From NCBI GenBank assembly GCA_963556145.1, contig OY744462.1:372001-436000 (forward strand): 64,000 nucleotides of DNA, given 5' to 3'. The DNA comes from Hygrocybe punicea. Its lineage: Eukaryota; Basidiomycota; Agaricomycetes; Agaricales; Hygrophoraceae. Both the position numbers and the translations under genes were made by a program. The first letter of the stretch is position 1, and each line of letters begins with the position of its first letter. Below the pieces are notes generated by a model. It was given only the letters and a program-made list of their open reading frames with translations, ran no database searches and had not been told where the DNA came from. Below are positions 35,420-46,495 of this stretch, piece by piece.

Positions 35420-35690
35420 CCCTCTCACTACCTACCACCAGCAACTTGAAGAAGCCCACGCATCCTCACTGAAGCTCCAGCATCACTCCCTTGCCAACTC
35501 TCTCGTCCTCAAACGTACACAGTCCCTCGAGTGAGAGAACACCCACCTACACGCAGAGTTGGCACTCCTCTGTGCTACCCCAGATTCCACCCCTCACCTG
35601 GCTACTGTCCATGCACATGAGCTCTCCCTCGCACTCAAACACGTCTGACAAACTCTCCCTCACCCACACCCGTGCTGATCTTTAGTACAA
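35420..35690 (+). pseudogene. coiled-coil protein relic
   Basis: The plus strand reads QQLEEAHASSLKLQHHSLANS ... LKRTQSLE, TGA (35532-35534), ENTHLHAELALLCATP ... HELSLALKHV, TGA (35646-35648), QTLPHPHPC. Restoring Arg at both stops is all that is needed to keep a heptad-like helix going, so both fit CGA to TGA. Upstream the frame changes near 35420. No family assignment. Confidence 0.4.
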
Positions 35691-36056
35691 GGCAAAAAAT
35701 GTCACTGAGGGTGCATATGCTCTCGCAGCTGCATCTCGTATGATCAGGCTACTGTTGTGCCAACTAGTACTTAAATATCCGTCTTGGATCCATGCATGCT
35801 TTCCTGACGGTAAGTTTCTCATTTAAGTTCAGTTTCATCGGAAAGAAGGAAATTTTGAACCGTGGCAAAGCTATTTGAACAAAGTTTGTTGAGGGCCAGT
35901 TCCGACTGAACTCCACAGTGACATCATCATTCCAGCAGCCAGTTTCCCACTAAACTGCAAATACAACTGCACGGACTCACTGGCAGTACAGTAGTATCAC
36001 CGAACCTGTACCTTGGAATTGCTGTGCATCACTGTGACCGCACCAGTCGCACAAAA

Positions 36057-36880
36057 ATGACTGTCAGTGGCGATCATGAAGTTCCCGACAAGATCCTAAC
36101 ATTCCAAACCATCACGGCCATGTTGGAGATGCTCAGGCTGCAGGATCCTTCCCTCAATTTCGGCTTTACTGGTGGCATAAAAAATCAGGACTCACATGTT
36201 CATGGCGACCATTGTTCCCTGGGGGCTCTTGCTACCCTTCTGGTTAGGGACAAAGAAAACACAGCTGCAATCATAGAGACTCCATCAATGTCGGGCTCTT
36301 CCGTTATGAAGCTTATCGTATGCAATCATGTGCAGGACAGAGGCTCTGAGCCCATAGTAACCGACTCCTGTAATCTAACCAATTCATCGGGCACCTTGGG
36401 TTACAGGAACAAAAATGTTTCTGTTTTCCATCCACCTGCGAGCGACATCGACCTGCATGATCCAATTCCATATTTGAAAAAGACATGGTAGGAGCTCATT
36501 ACTATTTCAGTTCCTCACTTGCCTCAGGCTCATGCTTTGCATTAGGACATCCCAATCTTTTCCATCTCACACAGCTGCGGTGGTTTAGTGTTGCCTGAAC
36601 TTGACCAGCTGAAAAAAGCTGATTCCGGTCCTGGCTTTTCAGAGCACAATTAACCTTCTCATGAGGTACTATATTGTAGCTATGACCTATAGCTACAATA
36701 TAGTACCTCATGAGAAGGTTAATTGTGCTCTGAAAAGCCAGGACCGGAATCAGCTTTTTTCAGCTGGTCAAGTTCAGGCAACACTACGGTGGTTAGCCTT
36801 GTCAATTAGTGTTGCTGCGGCTATGGCTAATAGCCAGCTTCTACCTGTAGCCGAGCCACCACATTGGCTTGGCTTGTGAG
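36057..36880 (+). pseudogene. N-terminal paralogue of the 32-kb deaminase-family gene
   Basis: Starts MTVSGDHEVPDK at 36057. Shared features with the 32-kb gene are LGALATLLVRDKE (compare LNALATLLVRNHK), the exon end DLHDPIPYLKKTW before a GTAGGA donor at 36489, and the next exon's DNA (CATCCCAATCTTTTCCATC...ACAGCTG). There the copy is interrupted by the MITE at 36586-36786. After GTTAGCCTTGTCAATTAG a second hAT-like sequence follows and the similarity ends. Only the N-terminal domain is left. Confidence 0.6.
36586..36786. mobile_element. 201-base hAT MITE, near-perfect palindrome
   Basis: Begins TAGTGTTGCCTGAACTTGACC and ends in its reverse complement. The arms extend almost to the centre (TATAGCTACAATATAG). 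It is flanked by exact CGGTGGTT duplications (36578-36585 and 36787-36794). The terminal TAGTGTTGCC matches the complete hAT at 23.8-26.7 kb, which may be able to mobilise it. Confidence 0.93.
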
Positions 36881-36980
36881 TGGCTTGGCTCAGCTAGAAA
36901 CCAGCTACAGCTGCAGCTATTGCATTTCCTGTAGCCGTTAGCTGTGGCTATCAAGCTGACTAGCCGGTACCATCCTCGTC
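36807..36980. mobile_element. hAT-like left end with GGCTA repeats
   Basis: TAGTGTTGCTGCGGCTATGG starts here, followed by many GGCTA/AGCCA words in both orientations, as at 7380-7500 and 43600-43726. No matching right end was found, so it looks truncated. Confidence 0.4.
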
Positions 36981-37199
36981 ATATTCTTTGTACCCACTCA
37001 ATTTAAATGATATATATCTACGTAGGATCTATGTAGGAATGCGATTTTGTGCTAGGTAATTTTGGAACTGAGTTTAAATCCTGTGCTGGCTGGGATTGAT
37101 TGCCTTTGAATTGACTGCCTTTGAATTGACTTTGAACTGACTACCAGTAGACGGAATTTCAGGTAATCCTTTCTTGCATTAAGTCCCCTCTTTCTCCGC

Positions 37200-38160
37200 A
37201 CACTGCTTGCCACTAATTGTAAGTACTTACTTCCAACTCCATCATCGTCACCATCCACTGGCCCCGCTCATCACATACACTGTGTGCATGTTTGTGCACG
37301 AGCAGCACGACGGCAGTCCCAACTACCACTGGCAGGAGAAGAGTCTCTCAGTGTCCTCATCAATCGAGATCATCCTCTCACCCAGCATTCAGACAACCAG
37401 GAATGACACGGACACAAGTGCCGCCTCCCAAGCAATCTGCAGGCCCACGAGGGAAGCAACATGTCCCAAACCTCTGGTAAGTCACCAGAAGCTCACACCA
37501 ATTCAATAAAAAGCGCATTTACCCGCCCCTTTCCACATTTATTCATAGTCGCAGATATATGGCCAGCCACTTGGCCTGGACTCACCGAGAATGAAAATGG
37601 AGGTAAAACGCTGCATTTCGCAACCAGAAAACTTGTCTCGTACGATTTCCGAAACCCGCCTTTCCTCATCTATTGCAAAATTCACCAAGTCTGGCCTTGG
37701 CCATCTTCTCGCAGATCCTCAAATACTCGAGGATGGGACTATCTGCAATATTTTCGAAGGTGGACACATCCATTTGGTCGGAACGAGGGATGCTGAAATG
37801 TATGTTGTAGTACCTAATGTCCTAGATAAATTTCATGGCTCTATCGTTACAGTTTCCCTGCGAATCAGTCCACAGCCCAGCACCAACCAACGGCGCCTCT
37901 GGCTGTATCTAATGCTTCGCCATATTGGGTGCGTACCGTACTGTTATTCTCTACCTGTCACTCAGATATATTGTACAACAGCCGCAACATTTCCGCCATA
38001 AATGGACATTACTTTCTGCGGAACAGTCTGTTTTCTGTGAGAGCTTAGGGGGTCTAAAATCTAATTTTGGGTACCCCCCTTGCCAACCCTCAAATATTGG
38101 AGGATGGGTCGGTTTGTAGCATCTTCGCAGGTGGGCACATCCATAAATTTGCATTGTCGA
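37200..38160 (+). other. unidentified frames with a partial tandem duplication
   Basis: An ORF at 37591-38001 includes LADPQILEDGTICNIFEGG and YVVVPNVLDKFHGSIVTV. Part of it (about 37690-37790) recurs degraded at about 38060-38155 (CCCTCAAATATTGGAGGATGG versus CCTCAAATACTCGAGGATGG). It may be a remnant of the paralogue upstream, but I see no motif to confirm that. Confidence 0.3.
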
Positions 38161-38904
38161 ATTATGACCCAAACCATCCTTTAGCAATACGAGAACAGCT
38201 CACTCTACAATGACAGATGTACACTCTCCATGCCACAATGACAGATTCTACGCTATCAGGATCAAGGGAACGGGGAGTGGGGGAGCGGGAGGGGAACAGC
38301 GAAGAGGGGAGGAACAGCGAAGGGGGGGGGGATAGGGAACTGTACAGCAATACATAGAACGATCACAAACGATGTCAATCGATAGGATTGAAAATGTAAT
38401 TATAACTAGAAATATATGAAAGCAAAACCTTAGTGCCCTTGGTCAATTCTCGTTTGGGATGTAATTTGCACTAATTATTATATTTCACCATGAAAATGTC
38501 CAATTTTCACTGGGTTCATTGTTCGAAATGGTGCAAAGAATGGGTGCAGGACTCTGGACGTTCCTGCAACATGAAGACCAACATCAATTCTCGGAAGCGG
38601 AGGTGGGATTTCAGTAGGGGCCATAGCTATTAGATAATGATCAGATTATACAACTCAAAGCGCTTGAGGTTCAAGCACGTTCTAAGTGAGCATATGTCCG
38701 AATTTGGACATAAGCCCCCTACAGGCAGGCCAGACATATGACATGGGCCAACCAGGCTGGATACAGCCCGTCAGACTGGTAAGGCCTGGATGATGGGTTC
38801 ATATCCGTTGACAGAACGTTAACCCATGACCTCAGGTGTGTGAACATGCCAGCTGTTATATTGTGCAAGGTGAGAATACTGTCTTCCAAGTTCCAACTGC
38901 CACA

Positions 38905-41782
38905 ATGGGCTGTCAAAATACTTGCCCACGACGGTCATCTCCACCTCCAACCTCTCCAGAGGAATCTTCTGAGGGCTCACAGGTTGGCCATCGTACAGCT
39001 TGCCAACCCAGGGATCGCCAGCCAAACTCTCAGACAGCTCCTGCTATACGCCCTCAGACCAGCAGCAACTCTCAGCCTGTTTGAACTCCTGCATCATCTC
39101 GGGGTGGCTCACGTCCACAAACTTCTCACGATATCAATTATTTTTTTCAGAAGACAAAGGGCGCACCAACTATCTGCACATTTTGCGAGTAAGTTGATGT
39201 TCTGTCTTCCAGTCCTCCCACTTATTGCTTTCAGGCGTAAACACACAGTTTACCCTAACTCCGTGACATGCAACTGGTCTTTTTCAGCAAACACAGGCAA
39301 CACCAGTCTCCGAGTCCATCTGGAAAGCGTCCACAAGATTGAATACCTCCAATTGTGCGAAGCAAATGGATGGGTTATAATGCTTCCGAGGATGAGGAAA
39401 GAGGCTGCGTCCATCATTGATGATGACAATCCTGGTGCATCCCAGGCCCGTGTACCCTTCTTGCAGAGTCGCTTAGTGAGCGCAATTGTGAATTTTGTTG
39501 TTGCCGACGATCAAGTATGTCGTGTACTACATCGATATTTTACCACTAACCATCTTACATTTTCAGTCCATCAACATTGTCGAGTGTCACGAATTCTGTG
39601 AACTCCTCCTACTGCTTCGAGAAAACTTGCAAGACAAGGATATCCCTCACCGCACCAAAATCCGTGAGGCTATTGTTACTGCATGGAAGTCATGGTTTAT
39701 TGGCCTAAAGAAAGAGCTTGCGGTAAGTGTATCTGTGTAGTTGTGAAATACCGTATGACAGAGCTTATTTTTAGGAAGCTCCTGGCAAAATCAGCTGCAC
39801 TGCTGATGTTTGGTCTGATAGTAACCGTCGTGGATACTTTGCTATAACGGGTCACTGGATTGCACGGGATAAGACCACTCGACGGCTAGAACTCAAGCAA
39901 GCACTGCTTGCTTTCCATCGCCTCCGTGGCAGCCATGATGGGAAGGCAATGGCAATTGCTGCCCTTTCTCTTATGGATCGCGCTGGCATCACAGCACAGG
40001 TACATGTTTCGTTCTATAGCTATCTGCAATGGAGATACTGATAAGGGTCGGCAGATGGGCCACTGGACTCTTGATTATGCATCAAACAACGTCACATTCA
40101 TGCAGGAGTTTGCAATTCTACTTCAAATTCGTGACATTGACTTTGATGCAATTGACCGCCGGATTATGTGCTTCCCGCATATTGTTAACACATGTTGCCA
40201 TCACGTCATCGACAGTTTGACTGATATCGACTTGACTGAATCTGCTGAAGTGTCTGCTGGGTCGCTGCCCCCTAGTCGGCCTGACCAGCAAACATTCGAA
40301 GATGCCATAAAACGGGACCCTGTGGCACTGGGACGCAATATCGTGCGCGTACTTCGAAGCTCTGGCCAAAGGCGTGATTTATTCGACGACATCATTTGCG
40401 ACGGTAATGCCAAGGGTTGGTTCCAGGATGACAGTGACCCCCCTCAGGCCTATGCACTGCCATCGGTGCAGCTGCTGCGTGACATGGTTGTAAGATGGGA
40501 CACCGTCTATTATATGATCAGGCGTCTGTGAGAAATGCACCCTGTAGGTCAATTAATTTCTGCTTTGATTCCGCTGACATGATTCAATTGATAGGCAATC
40601 GACCATTTCCTCTGTCTCCCGATCAACAGGGACTTGATGAAGCACAAGATGACCGATATGGAATGGTCAGTGCTCGCCGATGTTGAGGTCATCCTAGAGG
40701 TAAGAGGCGGTTTAAAAATATTTGGCTTAGCCTAACAAAAGATTAGATCCCCCATCAAGTTCAACAAGTCATGTCGAGCGATGGGAATCCTATTCTCTCA
40801 GGCACAATCCCTGCCTTTGAGATGTTCATGACTGCATGGGAGAGGCTTGGCGAGCGCCATCCAAGACTTAAACCCTGGATCGATGTTGGTCTCAAGTGGG
40901 CAACCACCTACTATTCTCGAATGGATCTCACGACGGCCTACATCATCGCAATGGGTAAGTGACAAATGACTTCTGCATTGTTTGTTTTGATTGACAAGAC
41001 TAGCCCTCAATCCATGTATCCGCATGAGTTGGATTCAACAGCATTGGGATGAGAACTATGTGGCAAAGGCTGAACAAATTGTCAAGGAAACGGTAAGCTG
41101 TGGACAACATTCCCTTAGCTTGTTACTAATGCAGTCATGGCTTAGATGATCAAATACCGCCAACGAGCCAAACCTAGAGCTCCCCCATCTACAATTGTGA
41201 TACCAGCCAAACCAACTGCGGCTCCTGCATATACGCATCTGGCACAGAAGTACGGCTTAGCTGACATGCGAGTGGGAGCTTTGCGGGATGCTGAAGGCCA
41301 GACACTGGAACAGGAGTATCACTCATACGTTACTGCACCACTGTCCATCGAAGGGACTGATATTCTCAGGTTCTGGGAGGTATGTAATCTATCTAATTAG
41401 TAGATATTACTTACTGATATACGCCCCCATGCAATAGTTCAGCAAGTCAACACTACCGACATTTTACGCAATGTCTCTTGATTTTCTACCTATTCAAGCA
41501 TCATCGGTACCTTCTGAACGTGTGTTCTCATCAAGTGCTGAGACAGATACAAAGAAGTGAAACCGCATCAGCCCAGTACTCATGGAGGCCTTACAGATGT
41601 TAAAGTTCGCTCTCAAGCGATCACGTCTCAACTTCACCAAGCATTGGCTCACGCCGGAGTCAATGTTGCAAGAACAGGAATCCGAGCTTGGTAGAGATCT
41701 CCTTGCTGATCTGCTTAGGCTTGACACGGAGGACGTTATCGATCAAATCATTCAGGAGACAGGTGACAATGATACGGCCTGA
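38905..41782 (+). pseudogene. hAT transposase with about seven introns and three in-frame stops
   Basis: Reads MGCQNTCPRRSS, then a BED finger split by an intron (ICTFCE, GTAAGT; then LRVHLESVHKIEYLQLC). Homologues of the 24-kb protein follow in order: NIVECHEFCELLLLLRENLQ, CTADVWSDSNR (catalytic Asp), HWTLDYASNNVTF, RIMCFPHIVNTCCHH, AIKRDPVALGRN, MVVRWDTVYYMIRRL, GTIPAFEMFMTAWERL, and the dimerisation region FLPIQASSVPSERVFSSSAE. Stops at 39082-39084, 40529-40531 and 41558-41560 each replace an Arg that the intact relative or context supports, and all fit CGA to TGA. It has more introns than the 24-kb element, so it is a different family. No termini or duplication found. Dead copy. Confidence 0.85.
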
Positions 41783-42142
41783 ACAGTCCTGGATCCCCAA
41801 TCATTACTCGTGCTTTTTGTACTATGTTCACCGTGTTCTCAACGCTCATGTAAATTTGTTTGCTCTGTAATCTACTGCCTTGTGGTTCTAGAATTCTGTG
41901 TTCACCGTCAGTATGAGTACTCACGTCAGTGGCCACAGCCACTTTTCCCACAACCCAACCTCAACTTCAAATGCCTCAATGCCTCAAAGGCCTCAACGTT
42001 CGTTCAACTTGTACCAAAGTTTTTTTTTCAATACATATCAGGTTTTTGTACACTGTGTGCCCCTTATCATAGATAGCATGAAAAACCTGACTGACCATCG
42101 AATTGTGTCGTCTACAGGTATCATCACACTCTAGTCTGACGA

Positions 42143-43401
42143 TGCCATTTACTACACGGCCATCTACTACACGGCCACGAAATGCGCTAGATTGTGTAGG
42201 AGGTCAATCGCGGCAGGGAGTGAACATTGTTAGGGTTGGCGGCAGATTCAGAATAAAGGAGCGATTAGGCTCAGGGTCCTTTGGTTCGTATTGCTCTACT
42301 GTCGTCAATGACTCACTAGATTTCATTTCAGGAATTGTCTACCTTGGAATCAACATCATAACCAAAGAGGAAGTTGCTATCAAGCTTGAGTCTGCTGATG
42401 TAACGCTACCTCAACTTCAACATGAATTCGAGGTGTACCAGAATCTCATCAGCAGCAGCATCCCCTCTATTCATTGGTTTGGAACAGAATGTGACTACAA
42501 TGCTCTTGTCCTTACTCGACTCGGTCCATCACTTGAAGATCTTTTCAATCGCTGCAACCGCAAGTTTAGCTTGAAGACGGTCCTACTTTTGGCAGACCAG
42601 ATGATATCTATCGTTACTGAGCTAAGTTAGCATCATACTGCTAATTCTGCAATTTCATAGATCCCATGCATAGAGCATGTCCACTCTTCCCACTTCATTC
42701 ACCGTGACATCAAGCCTACCAACTTTTTGATTGGCACAGGTGCAAATTGCAGTCAAGCCTACATCATCGATTTCGGTCTTGCCAAAAGGTATAGAGATGC
42801 TGGGACTCACATTCATGTCCCATTTCGAGTGGACCATCATACCCTCACAGGCACCACCCCATTCGCCTCACTCAACAGCCATTTAGGTGTGGAGCAGTCT
42901 CGCCGTGATGATCTAGAATCCCTTGCCTACATTCTTATCTATTTTCTTTGTGGCTCTCTTCCTTGGTATGATGCCAAGGCCTCAACCCGTAACCAGCGCA
43001 ACAAGATCATGAAGATGAAGGTCGATACGATTCCCGACCTTCTGACGGGAATTCCAAATGAATTCAGAATTTTTCTAGACTATACTCGTGCATTGGACTT
43101 CGAAGGCAAACCCAACTATGCGTATCTGTGCAAGCTCTTCCATGATCTTCGCATACACGAAGGACATGAAGACGATGACATTTTTGATTGGTGCCTGCCG
43201 ATGATAAGTGCAGATGATCAGAATCCCAACAATCACATGAGGATCAATGGGAAGATGCACTCCAGGGCGCATGATATGGATGCTGTCAGCAGCACAAGAG
43301 TGTTTGTCCATTTTTTTAATCTTCAAGTTATGTCTAATTGTGACTTGGACAGGCTGCGCTCTCACACTCGTCAGTCCCCATTGGGGGCTTCTGTCTTGTG
43401 A
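42143..43401 (+). CDS. casein kinase 1-like protein kinase
   Basis: ATG 42143 ([16 protein letters not shown]); introns 42284-42331 and 42613-42660 (48 bases each); stop at 43401. Kinase landmarks in order: glycine loop GSGSFGIVYLG (formed by splicing), VAIKLES (catalytic Lys), [48 protein letters not shown], then [19 protein letters not shown] and [10 protein letters not shown], the CK1 signature block. The HRD Asp, DFG Asp and Lys are present. CK1 usually has PDN where this has PTN, and TGTARYAS where this has TGTTPFAS. The C-terminal tail after IFDWCLPM is short and unlike classic CK1 tails. No internal stop despite decayed neighbours. CK1 copies are expanded in several mushroom genomes, so this may be a lineage-specific paralogue. 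Confidence 0.88.
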
Positions 43402-43552
43402 CAACTCATTATCGCGCAGTGCCAGTCACGATACGTCTCGAATACGGTTCATTCCTGGCTTTATACCCCTCTGATATCTCATACTTTATGGACCATTTTC
43501 ATGTAGACGACTTGCTGGCTAGTGTAATGGATCTTATGGCCATTTTTTGTAG

Positions 43553-43726
43553 TGTTGTAGTTTTTTTTTTTTTTCCCCATAATTACAGCTATGGCCGGCC
43601 AGGAACTTTGGTTATAGCCGAAGCCATGGCTACGGTCACGGTTACTGTTGCCAAGTGTAGCCACAATATACAAATTAGCCGGTCTTGTATAACCAGCTCA
43701 CGGTTAACCGGGCCGCGGCAACACTA
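43553..43726. mobile_element. hAT-like MITE remnant
   Basis: TAGTGTTGTAG at about 43551 and GCCGCGGCAACACTA ending at 43726 bracket a GGCTA/AGCCG-rich stretch with a T-tract. The right end matches the intact hAT end. No 8-base duplication seen. Confidence 0.4.
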
Positions 43727-43799
43727 CTACACATACAGAGGCGACCTGTGGAACCCTTCAGTCCAATTCTTGTTGAATACATAGACTTTCCTTCTCACC

Positions 43800-44390
43800 A
43801 GATTCTGCTGGTACCCGATGCGACCACTGATGGAGATATGGGAAATGATGAGGCAAATCCACCAGAACAGGGGGGAGATTCAGATAGCGCAAAGGGGAAA
43901 GGTGTGGAAAGTCAGGTCATTGCAATGGGTCAGGTGTGAAATTCAGATGGTGCTGTAGGTGAGAGTGTGGATGTTGAGGAGGAGGAGGAAGACGAGGATG
44001 GTGAGGAGGGGGAGGAGGGTGTCACAGGTGTCGCGGGGGAGGAGGGTGTGCAAAGTGAGGAAGGGGAGGAAGGGGAGGAAGGGGAGGAAGGTGAGGAAGG
44101 TGGGGAGGGGGAGGAGGCCAGGCCAGGTGATGATCGTGATGCCAAGGGTAGTGAGGATGATGACGATCGCATGGACATTTCCGCTGGGAGTGACACAGAG
44201 GAGGCCAGTGGGGGTGGCCAACCTTTGTTTTCCTATATTGAAACACCCTCACCCCCACATTCACCCCCATCTGCCAAACATCCGAGGGAACCTGTTACAT
44301 TTTTCACCTCCGCAACTCCGATTCCGACTCCGCTACCCACGATGACGATTCCACTTTGCCATACCTTCCTTTTTCGTTCCCCTTTACCTT
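43800..44390 (+). other. acidic low-complexity frame leading into repeat copy B
   Basis: The plus frame has DVEEEEEDEDGEE and repeated EEGEEGEEG (GGGGAGGAA repeats at 44060-44130), then SGGGQPLFSYIE and HPREPVTFF, entering a TTCTTTTCC-rich stretch that ends in an AG before the copy B homology. It may be a first exon of a protein upstream of the microprotein frame. No family recognised. Confidence 0.3.
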
Positions 44391-44394
44391 TTGT

Positions 44395-45640
44395 CTTCTT
44401 TTGGACATTGTTGTTTATTCTTGTTCTTGTTCTCTTCTTTCCCTTCTTCTAGAACAATCCAGACCGACCATGGACATATCCCACGTGACCTTGCTGTACC
44501 CGAATAGTCTCCTTGCCGACGGACATCATTGCTATTGTCTTTTCCCTCGTCCTGACATATTGTTGACTTCATCCCACGACAAACCGATTCACAATGGCTG
44601 TACTCCCGACACAGCTCATTACCGTAATTGTTATTGGCAGCATTGCCATCACCTTCCTGATCGGTTTCTACTTTGTTATGATCTATCTTTGGCATCGGCA
44701 CCGAAACCCTTCCGCCATTGATACTTCTGACTTCCACCTCGACAATATATCGACACGTAATTGACAATTGCCATTCCCGGATATATGGTTTCCACTTTCG
44801 TATTCCGTGCCTACCATTATCCTCCCTGACGATCCGACGACATTCCTCACCTGCACGCATGCCCTGAACAATCCTCGATCACAGGACATTTCACTGTTCT
44901 CTCTAATCCGACCATCGCCGAAGCACATTCTTTCGGACTTCGACCACAGACCATACGACTTTCCAAACAGTGAACCAACCCCTATCGCATATTGTTCGTA
45001 TGACACCGCTTCAATGCAGTACCCGACGACTTGTTCCCACAGCTTGTCACTCATGCCATGACTCGAAACCTGGACCCACATTCATTTATCCTTTTCCATC
45101 TAAAACCTTGATACCTCCCACACTCGTTTACAACGATACCCTTTTTTGGACAAATACCGACATCAGGTGGACCGCATTGTTCCACAGACAGGACAAGACA
45201 TTGCTCCTCGATACGTCATCGACACAGACATTGTCATCCAGTACAGCTTATGCTGTTCACATGTCTGACCTCGACTAGCCCACTGTCTTAGTTGGTTTTT
45301 CCTCCAAACATTCCTTTATTTTCTTTCATGCCACCAACCTTGCCACTATATCCACGCTACCTCAAGACCTCCCTTCACCAATTCTACACTGGACGATACC
45401 CTTCTTCGACCCGACTGTGCATTGCACTGGCCAGACTGCGCACTTGCCTGTTACAGCAAGTATAGACCCCGAATTGGCAATTATGCATGTCACATGACCT
45501 GATGACAAATCATCCGAGTCATCCGGACCTCACCTCTCCCTCAATGACACCCGGGCCTCCAGTTGGATCGCGAGAACATCGACATGAGGACGCCTCATGT
45601 ACGCCTCATGGTGAACACATGGTAGAGTTGGACATGTTGT
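44395..45640 (+). repeat. dispersed repeat family, copy B
   Basis: Plus-strand counterpart of 7930-10060. It shares the leader, the microprotein, the block reading FPDIWFPLSYSVPTIILPD (from about 44775) and the terminal CCCGGGCCTCCAGTTGGAT block at about 45549. Copy B is about 0.9 kb shorter. The two copies lie 34 kb apart in opposite orientation. Confidence 0.65.
44594..44764 (+). CDS. single-pass membrane microprotein, 56 aa (repeat copy B)
   Basis: MAVLPTQ, then a hydrophobic helix (LITVIVIGSIAITFLIGFYF), a short basic stretch YLWHRHR after it, and an acidic tail ending LDNIST. The positive charges directly after the helix suggest an outside-N, inside-C topology. Compared with copy A, changes are mainly at third codon positions. 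No known family. The alternative is a small exon of a larger gene, since this frame could join others by splicing. Confidence 0.45.
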   Translation: MAVLPTQLITVIVIGSIAITFLIGFYFVMIYLWHRHRNPSAIDTSDFHLDNISTRN

Positions 45641-45659
45641 AGCTTCATGGTTGGATTCC

Positions 45660-46490
45660 CAACTCCCCTAAAGTCCATTCACTATATCTACTGTCCTTGT
45701 TGTTGGTTCGGACTTTTTCTTCTTTCCTTTCCTTACGTTTAGTCTGGTTCTTGGGGCAGACCCCCTTGTCTTGGGTAATCCCCACGGCTCGCAATGACTT
45801 TAGACCATGAACCTCCCCCCTTGTAGCAGTGTTATCTATCAATGAAACTGCTGTTCTTCCCTCTGGAAACCGCCCCCCTGTTAAGTTGATTGTTGCCGGA
45901 GCCCGCTGCAGAAGCGAACCGTAACAGAACCTTCCACAGATGATGATGACAGTATGATTGTTTTGTTGCCCAGGATGAACAAACACTCATCATGATGCAT
46001 CCAGATTCACCGATACCCCCCATAGACTCGAAATGGCAACACAAATAGCCAGGTTGATGTTTCCCTGCCTGCTACTTCTGTATATATTATCCCGGGACTT
46101 AACAATTTGGACTGTCAATAATATATTACTTGAGGCATCTGAATGACCCAAGCCAAGCCGAGTCGAGCATGTGTGTAGGCTGGTTCCACATCACACATGT
46201 GACCATCATGTCACACTGGGCACCCAGAAGTGACATCACGTGTGTGACATGTCACAATTCAGCGTTACAGCAATGCAATGCATAAAGACAATTATGTAGT
46301 CTTTCACCACAATTCAGGCAATGCAGCAATGCATAAGGATAATTATGTAGTATTTCTATAGACAGGCTGATACAGGATGGTTAACCATCTTAACGTGGTT
46401 TGGCCTACTTATGCCTTGTAGATCTTTGCACAGGTTGGTTGCTGTTGTATATATATATGGTGAGGAGCAAAGACCACAATTGAAATAAAA
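45660..46490. other. no gene recognised
   Basis: Contains TCACATGTGTGACATGTCACA-type words (46190-46260) and GCAATGCATAAGGACAATTATGTAG repeated about 60 bases apart near 46270-46350. TATATATATATGG at about 46448 is a TATA-like run. Confidence 0.35.
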
Positions 46491-46495
46491 TAGCT

